NCBI GenBank assembly: GCA_021927905.1
Contig: BLLK01000040.1
Location: 186,001 to 250,000 of the forward strand
Source: Chaetoceros tenuissimus
Taxonomy: Eukaryota; Bacillariophyta; Thalassiosirophyceae; Chaetocerotales; Chaetocerotaceae
Direction of reading: 5' to 3'
Length of the DNA stretch: 64,000 nt
Shown: positions 21,770-31,734 of the stretch, piece by piece
How the letters are laid out: each line of letters starts with the position of its first letter
Position numbering within the stretch: position 1 is the first letter of the stretch
Notes under the pieces: model-generated
Told to the model about the DNA's origin: nothing
The model's input: the letters and a program-made list of their open reading frames with translations, nothing else
The model's database searches: none
Program-made: the position numbers and the translations under genes

Positions 21770-22892
21770 ATGAAACAAAACAGTTTGGAAGAAAGAAACA
21801 ATGAAGACAGCACAATGGATAACAGTTCGGACTTGGAGGAGAGTTTGGACTTGGGGGAGAGTTTGGACGTGGAGGAAAACTTGGATGACAGTATGATTGA
21901 GAAGGAAACAGGAGAAAAAACGAGTAAGCAGAAACCAAAGAAACCTGATTGTTGGGATTTATTTATAACTATCCTGGAAAATAGAAAGAAATCAAATAAA
22001 GACAATAAAAAAGTTCCTGTCAAATATATAAAGAAAACAAAAAAAATTGGAGAAGTGAAGTTTGGCAGGCTATGTGCATTGTACAGACACGTATTCTAAC
22101 AAAAGAAAAGGGGGCAAAAAGCTGATCAAAGACTAACTCAACAAATGATTGAAGAAGCGCAAGCATTGGGTTTTTATTTTGATTGGGATGAGGAAAAAGA
22201 CAGAGAAAAGCAAAAGAAAAAGTATCTTTTAGACCCTCAACAGTATTTTGAGAATTGTGCTAAAGCTCAGGCTTATTACAAAGCTAATGGTCACCACTTC
22301 ATCCCAGATGATCAGCCTGAAGCCGAATGGTGGAAACAAAGCAATGATGGAAGTGGAATGGGCAAGATCCCTTTACTTCCCCCAATGAACCAAGGACCTA
22401 ACTCTAATCTGACAAATGAGGGTTTTACATGTACGCAGAATGATGGAAGTGGAATGGACGAGCTCCGACCTGTACCTCCCTTACCAAAAAAAACTTCCTG
22501 AGTTGAAAAAGGATGTCAGTGGTGGCTTTCCTCTGTGTACATGCGACTGTTGTCATAATGCAAACATTCCTACTAATCACTATTGTATGCAAAATGTGTC
22601 CCAAGGCCCTTTATTTGTTTTTAGAGGACCTGACGGTAGGGAACCTGAGAAACAAATTTGTGGGCAAGCCATTTGTCTTGAGTGCAAAGCATTAGCAGGA
22701 ATCCAAAACAGTATCTGTCCAACATGTTTCTTACCCATTAAGAGCCAAGAGGAACTCGAAGGAATGGGCATTGGTGATTTGCGTGATTTGGGTAAAAGAG
22801 TCAGACTTGGACTTCCTAATATTGACAAGTGTAGGAAAGCAACAGTGATCCCAGCACTGTGTGAAACTTGTGATATTTTCTCATGGCGCTGA
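21770..22892 (+). pseudogene. Broken gene: helicase-associated-like domain plus C-terminal RING-like cysteine cluster
   Basis: Starts at ATG 21770. The N-terminus is acidic with an 18-bp tandem repeat (SLDLGE/SLDVEE, 21826-21892). WDLFITILENRKKSN...VPVKYIKKTKKIGEVKFGRL and, after an in-frame TAA at 22097-22099, RLTQQMIEEAQALGFYFDW have the spacing of helicase-associated domains, which are abundant in diatoms. A run of eight A at 22486-22493 then shifts the frame by one. The new frame encodes CTCDCCHNANIPTNHYC, CGQAICLECKALAG and CPTCFLPI, a RING/zinc-ribbon-like set of about ten cysteines, ending at TGA 22890-22892. One stop and one shift make it a pseudogene, or the A-run may be a sequencing error. 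Role unknown. Confidence 0.6.
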
Positions 22893-23269
22893 GCTTTGAA
22901 CACAATGGCGCTGGAACTTACATATTTCACACAATTAAACCTAAATCCTCCGTTCGTTAAACACAAATGAAGGCTGAACCGATGAGTGAAAGAGTTCAAA
23001 TAGCTGTTCAATATGGGTTGAAAAATCCTTTTTTTAGATTTATTGCTAGCTACATTTTACTCTACGTATATGCTCATCAGTCATAGGATCTCTAATCTAA
23101 TAATTTAGAGAAAATCATGTCGAAGAAAAGGTCGTCGGGTCACTCATTTCTCTGTGTAACTGTGCATTATCGATCAAAGCATCAGCTGTACAAAGAAATA
23201 TAATACAATCTTTTGAAGCCATAAATTTAACCAAACATTGCTTCTAGCTGTATAATCTCAATTTTTAAC
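22893..23269. other. Intergenic, nothing recognised
   Basis: AT-rich with no coding or repeat feature I can support. Confidence 0.35.
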
Positions 23270-23765
23270 CTTCATTGCTCCATATTATGATCTGGAAAAA
23301 AGGAAATTTGCATTAGTCCTATGATGTAATGTTTCAAGCATTGACTGCGAAAAGAAAAGTGAAAAGATGTGCAACTCACATCTAGGAGGGTTGAGTTCTT
23401 CTACCCTGAACTGGAAAGTCTCGTGTCCTTTTGCCACTCGAAGCCATTCCTATGAATGAATGAAGTTTGAAGATAAAGAAGATTTGTTAGAAGAAGAAAA
23501 TTTAAAACATGACATGAAACGATCAAAATTTATTCTTACCTTTTTGTCTCTGCTTCTTTACTGACTAATTCTCCTTCAATCGGCCTCCTTAGAATTGAGT
23601 GAAATAGAGGCAGTTGCTATAAATGAATAGAAAAGGAGTATGTGTAAGAAGAAGGAAGATTGGAACATGACATAAAACAAGCAAAATATGTTCTTACCTT
23701 TTTACGGCACTACTTCCTTACCGAGTGATTCTCCTTCAATCGCCTCTTTTAAGGATCCGATGCAA
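23270..23765 (-). other. Locus 1 of a tiny-exon cluster (spliced minus-strand transcript predicted)
   Basis: Four exon-like blocks on the minus strand with consensus borders: 23765-23698, 23616-23540, 23449-23380, and from 23291 downward. They are separated by 81-90 bp introns (GTAAGAACAT...TTATAG, GTAAGAATAA...TTCATAG, GTGAGTTGC...TTCCAG). The first two exons are diverged duplicates (shared ATTGAAGGAGAAT). No frame is open through all blocks and no good start codon precedes them, so this may be a non-coding spliced RNA or a decayed gene. It lies beside repeat-family copy 1, as loci 2 and 3 lie beside copies 2 and 3. Confidence 0.4.
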
Positions 23766-24054
23766 CTGTAATAGAAGATACTAACCTACTCATAAAATAT
23801 TCATATTTGTAAAATATTCATATTTGTTCAGATGATTATGGCATAGGGTGCAGTAGTAATAGTGTGTTATATATTGTGTGAGTTGTTCGTTGTGCTTCCT
23901 CTTCTCCTCCAAATTTTCAAAAATTTGAACCATTTAGTGCATTGACACTCGTTCAAACCTCATGTATGTACTTGTAATGGTACGTACATAAGAACACCGA
24001 CATTAATTATTATCGGATTGTGGTTTGATCCTTTACCCCGATTATCGCGTCCAT

Positions 24055-24085
24055 CCATCCTCCATCCTCCATCCTCCATCCTCCG
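24055..24085. repeat. Short tandem repeat (CCATCCT units)
   Basis: About four copies of the 7-mer CCATCCT in tandem. Confidence 0.7.
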
Positions 24086-24364
24086 TTCCATGTTTTCACA
24101 CTACCAACAGAAACATATGTTCTGTACGTATTACATAGTATACAAATAAATCAAGAGCCAATCATATCGCTGCATTACCTACTTCCTATTAGTTTGTATC
24201 GTATTTTCTACACTGTACCAACTAACTGACAACACTGTAAGGACACCACACTACTGCTTTTCCCTCACGATACGATTTCCAATTGGAAAACTAACAATCC
24301 GATTTTTGCTTGCCTTGTCATTATAACGTCAATCTACCTGCCTATTTTTTCATTACACTTCATT

Positions 24365-26230
24365 AAAAATATTTCTAGTTTAGTGCCTAATATACCATAG
24401 ATACATTCTACTGTGAGATAGAGATAATTCTATCTTGTAAATGTATATATACTGTAACTAATTGTAAGTCGAATAGTTGCATATACAATATATGGAACAT
24501 ATGAGGCACTATTGACTGGACTGTCATTGGTATTTTAATACCTTTATTGTTTCTTTTCCTCCTACAAACTCATTTGAAGCAAAATATCAATTATAGGACA
24601 ATGTAACATCTACCTAAGAACCATTAAAGTTGATTTGTGATAAGAGAAGTAAGATGGAGGAGGCTCATTTAAGATTTTAAGAGTCGCTGAGTTAAAGATA
24701 ACATACCTCGAGCCTATCTCAAGGTATTTATGTGCCAAAGCGGTGGATTTGGGCTTGTTGGACTTCTTTTACCATGCACATTTCAAAAGTGTATATATGT
24801 AAAGCCTTTTTATATCCGAGCTATGTTGTTTAGAGAACCTTTACATACTTTTTTGAAGTTAGTTTATCTTTCGAATTGAGTTTGAAATTAAGTCAAAATA
24901 GGCTATCGGTATTTGTATCTTCATTATTTGAATATTATGAAGCTATTATTTGTAGCAATTCCAAACCACCATCACAAATACATACTTTGACAAAGTTTTG
25001 GATCCTCTGTGGGCACTACAGATCAAATCATACGAAAAAAACATGTTGGAATATTGCAAAAATAGACTTGACATAATGTTTTACAGCTATGCTATGTGAA
25101 GATAAGCTTCAATTCGTTCCTCAAGCTCAGGATCCTCATTATTTATATAAAAAAGCGATTGCTGATCAGCCATGTTCAGCTGCAAATTTAGATTATACTT
25201 CAATTGCACACAATTGTATTTTTTGGGAAAGGAAATTGACTACTTTATTTAGATTTACTCAAGTACTATTGATTCCATAAAAGAAGTAAAACTTGAATGC
25301 TTTAATTTAAACTATGGTGCGAAGGTGGTTTGCACTCGTGAACTCTAATTACAATTCAAAAGGTCTCAACAGATTGCATATTGATTGAAATTTAGGAAGT
25401 TCTTTTTTCCTAGCAATTTTTTTCACCGGATGACTAGATCTTCTTCTTGTATAGTAAAGTCCGCTTGCTACATTCACCAACCATTTTCATTACCTAGAAT
25501 GACGTTTCTAGCTATTCAGCATCGAATTCGGTTGAGTAGAAGTTGAGATAGTGAGGAGAGAAGTAATAGAAGCTTGAAATTTGCATTTGATTTTTATGGA
25601 AAATGAGATATTTTATGATCCATGAGTCCTGAATTTGTTGGAAAAATGATGGCACGTCGTGTTTCTTTGCGAAAGGTTTTGCTACCAGAGAGTTGGTATA
25701 ATGTACATATTGTATATGCAATAGTACCATTCCTTTGCGAGCAAGAAGAAGTTTTTCCTCAAGATAGAATAATGTATGTTGAATTCTCGGGGGTTGGTTG
25801 TTGTGTAATCAAGTGTAGAAGGGTTGCTACGCCTTTCTATATATAGTAAGTTGAGAATGCAAACACTTGGTAAAGGTTTTTGCATCGCTATTCATTGCCA
25901 TAAAACTTTTTATTGCTCTTTGAACCTCAATCAGTGAAATTTGGAGATGAGTACGACGACCAATCTCGCTTGAATAGGCATCTCTCCATAATCCAAAGCC
26001 ATAGTAAGTTGTCTATACATACGATAATGAAAATCAGCCCCTGTTGAGTGCTCTGTCACTCTTCAAAACTCATATATTGGGAAAACACTTCATTTTTCAG
26101 CTATCTTTTTTGTCTCGTCTGCATCAAGAAATCTTTAGTCTAGCTCAATATCAAAGGTGAAACTCCAAAATCTCCACTCGCCCAAGGATCAGGTCGGCTT
26201 ACATATCATAGATGTATATATTAGATATTC
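24365..26230. repeat. Interspersed repeat family, copy 1 (most diverged)
   Basis: Matches 27890-29430 and 40025-41620 in order. Shared landmarks: TTAAGAGTCGCTGAG (24683), a TACCT...AGGTA hairpin (about 24705-24727), ACTACAGATCAAA, TAGACTTGACATAA, TTTTTTTCACCGG, GCATCGAATTC, and the end CACTTCATTTTTCAGC / CTCGCCCAAGG. About 310 bp (25555-25870) are present here but not in the other copies. No frame is shared between copies, so it is probably non-coding or long dead. Its distal part lies next to tiny-exon locus 1. Confidence 0.65.
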
Positions 26231-26317
26231 AAATTTATTACTTTAATTGGCTGAATTGGAGTCTTCATATACAAAAAGATAGGTGAGTTGCTTCTTCAGT
26301 GATCAGTGATGGTTGAA

Positions 26318-26532
26318 AAATTAGAAAAAGTGAAAGAAGACATTCAACGTAAAATCTATGTAATTTATGCTTGAGTCTTGTGAATTTGTGTTAGAAAAGG
26401 AAAGAAAGAGAAAGGAAGAGAGGAGGTTAGAGATTATATTCCTCCAGCGCCATTTTTACGGTCCTCCAGGACCATGTAGGATAGCGCAGGTAGAGGTTTT
26501 TTTAATACCAATTGACATGTGTCAATGCTCTG
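26318..26532. repeat. Dispersed 215-bp repeat, copy 1
   Basis: Matches 54394-54618 at over 90% identity, from ATTAGAAAAAGTGAAAG to TGTGTCAATGCTCT. It contains the small palindromes GGTCCT-CC-AGGACC and TTGACA-TG-TGTCAA. Possibly a short non-autonomous element. Confidence 0.7.
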
Positions 26533-26626
26533 AGAAGACAAAAATATGGAGCTGTTGACATGAAAATGCAGCTGCATGGTACACATGGCACTGGACCACA
26601 TTTGGATGTAGTTAGATGCTATATTA

Positions 26627-26656
26627 GAGCATTTCTTATGGTGCGGCCGGCCGGCC
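26627..26656 (+). repeat. 30-bp inverted repeat, left arm (GGCCGGCC end)
   Basis: Starts GAGCATTTCTTATGGTGC and ends GGCCGGCCGGCC. The exact reverse complement is at 31153-31182, 4.5 kb away. Candidate terminal inverted repeat of a DNA element. No target duplication could be seen. Confidence 0.65.
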
Positions 26657-27231
26657 ATTTAGTATGAAAATAGTGTAATGACACCCATTTTATGACTATT
26701 TTAATGATACCCCTCTTCATATGAAAGGGTTCCAAATAGATCGGCCAGAGGTCAATTTTTATGAGGCGGCTGTACTTCTGACATCTATGGCATAAGGAAA
26801 TAGTCAGATAATTTCTATAATTTCATCACTATTTCAAATAAGACACTTAGTTACAAGTTTATTTCTTACAAATAGGCTGCTTATTTCAGAAATGAAAGTT
26901 AATTTTGAAATTCTGTATTTAATTTTTAAACTCTATTTCATAATAGATCAATGTATTTACGCAGGACGTTTTTCAAATGCCGTTAATTCTATATTTAAAT
27001 TTTGAATATTATCATTGATCATTATTGTTACACACTATTAGAGTGAATTCAGAAACACATCATACATATTTCCTGCATGTATTTGATTCTCAAAACACAG
27101 ATATGGTATAATTGAACCCTTCATTCGTTTGTTCCATTTTGCATGCAACGTCTAGTCATCGATAGAGAACCAAGCGACAGCAATGATCGTCATGAAACAA
27201 AGCCAACGAAATATTTCCCCTTGAGTCTTCT
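26657..27231. other. AT-rich non-coding stretch
   Basis: Very AT-rich; no coding features. It lies just inside the left inverted repeat. Confidence 0.3.
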
Positions 27232-27583
27232 TTACTGTTTCGGAATATCTCCTTGATGCTGCATAATAGTATTGTTAGTCATATAGTTGTACACCACCGC
27301 TAATGAATGAGAGAGCGAGTTGATGAGCGAGTGAAAGTCAAGAAAGATGTTCATATATTCAAAATACTATTGAACTCACCTTGTTCTGTGTTGCTTCATC
27401 AGCCGTAGGTCGATTCTATACATAAAAGAAAGTGATCATGTGAGTTATTGATGGCAAAAGCAGGAGAGAATGTGAGAAAAGAGGAACAAAGAAGAGACGA
27501 AAAACAAATCTTCTGTCATCACTGTTACTCACCAAGAAGCTAGATGCAGCAGGAGCTATCCTCACCCTTCTTTTCCATACATA
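27232..27583 (-). other. Locus 2 of a tiny-exon cluster, with a continuous short frame across three exons
   Basis: Minus-strand exons 27583-27533 (51 nt), 27415-27380 (36 nt) and 27258-27232 (27 nt to TAA) are bounded by TTCTTAG/GTGAGT, TATAG/GTGAGT and TATGCAG. All three are multiples of three and one frame stays open: YVWKRRVRIAPAASSFL, NRPTADEATQNK, HQGDIPKQ-stop. The upstream start exon is not identified. The transcript leader would be CA-rich, as is common near diatom transcription starts. The encoded tail matches nothing I know. It may be the end of a small protein or a chance frame in a spliced non-coding RNA. Confidence 0.4.
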
Positions 27584-27889
27584 CTAAGAATACATTTCTG
27601 TATCTCTTATGTATTAGTACGTATTGCTTTTGATCATATCATGCCGTGAAGTGGAGGTGTATTGAATGAATTGATTTATGTGTCGATTGCTGTGCTGCTG
27701 CTGGTTCGCTACGCTCTGTTCACGGCTTTTTGAATCAGAATGACCGTTTCTCCGTGTTGACACTAATTCAAATCTTGTGTAAATATATGCCTTCGTACAA
27801 TTGATGTTTTCAACGTCTGAATACCTGTTAAATTTATACTCACATATTAGAAAAATAATACAATAGAAACAAATAATTCAGCATCGGAA

Positions 27890-29430
27890 AATACATTCAT
27901 ACAAGTATAGCTTTTTATAAATATTACGTTATATATCTTCTAATTTGTCATAAGTTTCATTTTATTGAAACCTATGTATTTAAAACCTATGTATTTAAAA
28001 CATTTGACTCGACCGTCATTGGTATTTATACTTAAATCCTTTCTTTCGCTCCTCCAAACTTGTATCGAGCCAAAAATCGATTATAGGATAGCCTAACATT
28101 TACCTAAGAACAATTAGAGTTGATTTTCAACGAAAGAAGTAAAGTGAAGGAGGCTCATTCATAACTTTAAGAGTCGCTGAGTACAAGAGAACGTACCTAG
28201 ACCCTTTCTCGAGGTAAATATATACCCAAGCGGCGCATTTTGTATAGTTGAAGTTTTTTGAGCGTTTATACTTCGAACCTATACATATGTTAAGCTTTTT
28301 ATATCCTACCTATGTTATTTTGAGAACGTCTGCATACTTTTCTCATGCTATTCGTTCTATCTAAAAGACTTTGAAATTTGGTCAAGATAAGCTATCGGAG
28401 TCTATAATTTCATTGATCGATTAGAGAGAGCTACAATCCGTAAAAATTCCAAACCACGATTACAAATAGATACTATGACGAAGTTTTGGAGCTTCTGAGA
28501 CCACTACAGATCAAACCATACGAAAAAACAATGTTGAAATATCGTAAAAATAGACTCGAAATAACGTTTTACTGCCATACTCTATAAAGATAAGCTTGAG
28601 ATGTTTCCCAAGCTTGAGATCTTCATTATTTATATAGTAAAAGCGATTACTGATTAGCCATGCACGGCTGTATATTTAGATTATACTCAAATTGCATGCA
28701 TATTTACTTTTTGAGCAAGGAAATTGACTACATTATTTAGATTTACTCAAGTACCATGGACTCTAGAAGAGAAGTAAAACTTGAATGTATTAATTTAAAG
28801 TACGCTGCAACGGTGGTTTGTGCTCGTGCTTCTCAGTTTTATCGATAGAGGTTTCATCAAATCACATATCGATTGAATTTCAGTTTGTTCTTTTTATGAG
28901 TAATTTTTTTCACCAGTCGATTGGAAATCATATCCATGTAAAAAGGTCCGCTTGCTATATACCGCATTCTTCTTCATTACCTGGACCGACGTTTTGAGCT
29001 ATACAGCATCGAATTCTGTTGACTAAAAGTTGATTTTTGCACTCTTCATTCCGCTGTCGACCTCAAATATTCAAATTTGAAGGTTGATCCGACTCCAAAT
29101 CTCGCTTGAAAAGGCATCAGTCCGTTATCAGAAGCCACAGTGAGTTCCCATACATATGATATCGAAATATTGCCCCCTCATCATCCTCCAGCTATCTTCA
29201 ACCCTCATTCAATATGAAAACACTTCATTTCTCGGCCTCCTTTTTTGCTCGTCAAGTCCTGTAATCTGTCGTCTAGCTCATCGATAAAGGTCATTCTCCA
29301 AAATCGCCGCTCGCCCAAGGCTTCAGTAGGTACATATATCGTTATTTAATATATTGGGTATTCGAAGTTGCAATTGTATCTTGCTGTAGGTGAACAGTTG
29401 TGAAGGAAAAGATGTGAAATAGATGTGTTA
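27890..29430. repeat. Interspersed repeat family, copy 2
   Basis: Close to copy 3. The stretch 28495-28790 is nearly identical to 40688-40980. The hairpin TACCTagaccctttctcgAGGTA is at about 28192-28214. The right part includes CTTCATTTCTCGGCC, the AGGTACATATATCGTT motif (29330) and TGTGAAGGAAAAGATG (29400), also found at 41510-41610 and 60330-60420. No shared reading frame. Confidence 0.7.
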
Positions 29431-29488
29431 GGCAAAGAAGAGAGGAGGCAGGCTTCTTTCGATCCGTTGAAAATTGGCTAAAACAGCT

Positions 29489-29506
29489 TAAATTTATCGC
29501 CATATG
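29489..29506 (+). repeat. 18-bp target-site duplication, left
   Basis: TAAATTTATCGCCATATG, repeated exactly at 30498-30515 on the other side of the LINE copy. Confidence 0.9.
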
Positions 29507-30497
29507 CTTACAAGGAGATAAATTACAACAGTATATAATGGGAAAAACAGGATGGTCCCAGCACCAGTTCAATACAGTAAATTGGGAAGCACTAGAAAGA
29601 TATATCAAGTCAATGGCTCCAGGAAAACGCACGAATCTTATCAAGGCCCAACACGGATGGCATCATACATGCGAACGAGACGCTATGTTTAAAGAAACGA
29701 GTGACTTTCAATCCAAACATACATCAACATTGTGTCCCTTCGGATGTGGAGAGAGTGATTACAGGTGGCATTTCCTGAGATGTGAAAAGTCACCTATTGC
29801 AGCATAAGTTACCCGAGAATTGTCGAAACTCAAGGCTATGTTTAAGAGATACAGAGTGCAGCGGGAAATGCAGAGCATATTGCTACAGCGAATCAAAGCA
29901 ACACTCCAGAGACAACGATTATCACCAATGCGATTACATACTAGTACAGATCCAGTACTTCAAGAAGCGCTCAATGAGCAAGATGTGCTTGGATGGGATC
30001 AATTCTTACTTGGACGGGACAGAAAGAGTACTCAAGGTTAGCAACACAGCTACCCAAAAATTCGAAGCTGCCAGCGCACTATAAAGCAACAATATTTTCA
30101 AAAATGCTGATACAGGAATCGACGTACATTGCCCTCAATAGATGGCAAGTTCACAATGAGGTGGCGCACACAGCCATTACAGCGAAAGAATATATACGCG
30201 ATAGAGACAAGGCAAGGACCGAAATACAAGGATTACTAGCAGAGCCAAGACCTGACCATATAGCTTTTACTCGCCAGCTACCAGTTACAACGGAGTCATT
30301 ATTGTCACAGCCACTAGATCGAATGAGAGATTGGATCGCATCATGGACAGCGACGAAGGCATACCTTGCGCCGTCACTGATCACAACATACACAACAACA
30401 TAATCTTCTTCCCTTTTTCATCCACCTTCACGGGCCGATGTAATGATGTTGATGCTCAATAACGTAGTGATTAATATCAGTAAAGATTTTCTTATTA
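29507..30497 (+). mobile_element. 5'-truncated, decayed LINE copy (3' third only)
   Basis: 991 bp flanked by perfect 18-bp target duplications. The translated pieces match the C-terminal part of the LINE protein at 47694-49451. A CCHC-like region (CPFGCGESDYRWHFLRC) comes first, then DPVLQEALNEQDVLGWDQFLLG, then YIALNRWQVHNEVAH and a tail ending ITTYTTT. A stop after SPIAA (29805-29807) and one frame change near 30000-30040 interrupt it. The 3' end TAAAGATTTTCTTATTA resembles the 3' end of the nested LINE at 47612. Only the RNase-H-distal part survives, typical of 5' truncation in target-primed reverse transcription. Confidence 0.82.
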
Positions 30498-30515
30498 TAA
30501 ATTTATCGCCATATG
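30498..30515 (+). repeat. 18-bp target-site duplication, right
   Basis: Exact copy of 29489-29506. Confidence 0.9.
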
Positions 30516-31050
30516 AAGCATTCTTGTCTAAATTACACTAAATGGTGAAAATAAATTAAAGTGAGACTATTTCAACATTACGAGATAATTTTAAAATGAA
30601 AAGAAATAGGCGACACTTCTATTTCGAATTGTAGGTTAAATGAAAATAGAAAAAAAGCTATTTCAAATCAAAAATATTCAAAATAAATTTAAAAAATATT
30701 ATTTCAGAATTACCTATCCATTATATTATCCCATCCTATGCATAGTACAACAAGTACATACACCAAATAGATAAATAAGAGGTTGGCAGAACTTTGTGAG
30801 AACTCAGTCACTACTTTGTGTATTTGATCTTGTACATTATCTCTTTTATCTATAAATATCATTGATCCAATACAAAGGTACAACTACGATGGATTTGTCA
30901 GTATCTTCTAGAGAGTCAAGATTTTGTACTGGAGATAAACGTACAGGCGACTTGACAAATGATTTATTTTAAGTACGTATAGAGATGGTATGGATAATAT
31001 TCTTATGTATGTACTTATCTAGTATGTACAGTTGGCCGTGGCTTGATTTG
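30516..31050. other. AT-rich non-coding stretch
   Basis: Low-complexity AT-rich sequence, no gene seen. The minus-strand frame over 30969-31244 covers the palindrome and the inverted repeat and is treated as chance. Confidence 0.3.
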
Positions 31051-31079
31051 CCGGCCAACTGGAGCCTCCAGTTGGCCGG
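31051..31079. repeat. 29-bp perfect palindrome with one-base centre
   Basis: Arms CCGGCCAACTGGAG (31051-31064) and CTCCAGTTGGCCGG (31066-31079) around one C. GC-rich inside AT-rich DNA, 74 bp before the right inverted repeat arm. Confidence 0.9.
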
Positions 31080-31152
31080 CGAAACTGCCGGTGAACTGAT
31101 TTTTTGTTGCAGATAAGCTAAATTCATATAAAAATAATACTTTTTTAGTAAA

Positions 31153-31182
31153 GGCCGGCCGGCCGCACCATAAGAAATGCTC
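31153..31182 (-). repeat. 30-bp inverted repeat, right arm
   Basis: Exact reverse complement of 26627-26656. Together the arms would delimit a 4.56-kb unit that contains tiny-exon locus 2, repeat-family copy 2 and the truncated LINE, but no transposase. Confidence 0.65.
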
Positions 31183-31435
31183 ATAGAGATGAGCTGTGTT
31201 GTGTTGTTGTGTTCCATTGTTATCGCTGATATGTTACCTGTCATTTACCCGTCATCTCTCTCCTCATATGTCTATTGTGTGTATGCATGCATATTAGTGT
31301 TGAATAGCCTCTATGAGGATTAATAATAGTAGGCTAATTATAATCAAAAATAATTATTTACCAGTTCTTTAGAAATTTTAATTATAGAATTGGAAATGTA
31401 ATTTTTCAAATCAAAGTCTAATTTTTTTCATCGCA

Positions 31436-31629
31436 TGCCGCAACCGTGACCGTTAACAGAACTGTTAACGGACTGTGACGTCACGGAATGGCCTATCGGA
31501 GGAATATCCTTCTTAAGAACGCTATCCAACGCATCGCTGAATACACATGTGCAACAACCGTCGTTACATCTAGTATAGAACTAATCATAATAACTTTTAC
31601 TTAGCTCTCTAAGACCAGTGGTTGTGGCA
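31436..31629 (+). repeat. 5' LTR of the Ty3/Gypsy element
   Basis: 194 bp. It includes an 8-bp hairpin CCGTTAAC...GTTAACGG (31450-31471) and the CRE-like palindrome GTGACGTCAC (31475-31484). Confidence 0.92.
31475..31484. promoter_or_regulatory. CRE-like palindrome in the 5' LTR (TGACGTCA)
   Basis: GTGACGTCAC is a perfect bZIP/CREB-type site. TGACGT/ACGTCA elements are known CO2/cAMP-response elements in diatom promoters. It is conserved in the 3' LTR (38977-38984) while the neighbouring hairpin has decayed there. Confidence 0.55.
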
Positions 31630-31734
31630 CTATAAATTTATAAGCCTGAGTTCATAGATTGCTATCTATTTGAACTCCTGAGACACATAAGATACGCATA
31701 GCGACAGCTTTCTTCTGAAACTCCGTCTAACTAG

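Noticed and set aside
25622-25846. 74-codon frame (MSPEFVGKMMARR) in repeat copy 1
   Set aside because: Lies in the part missing from copies 2 and 3 and matches nothing. Could be a fragment, but not supportable as a gene.
25820-26000. Minus-strand frame reading YYGFGLWRDAYSSEIGRR in repeat copy 1
   Set aside because: All three frames are locally open, and the matching frame has stops in copies 2 and 3. The apparent coding signal is not reliable.
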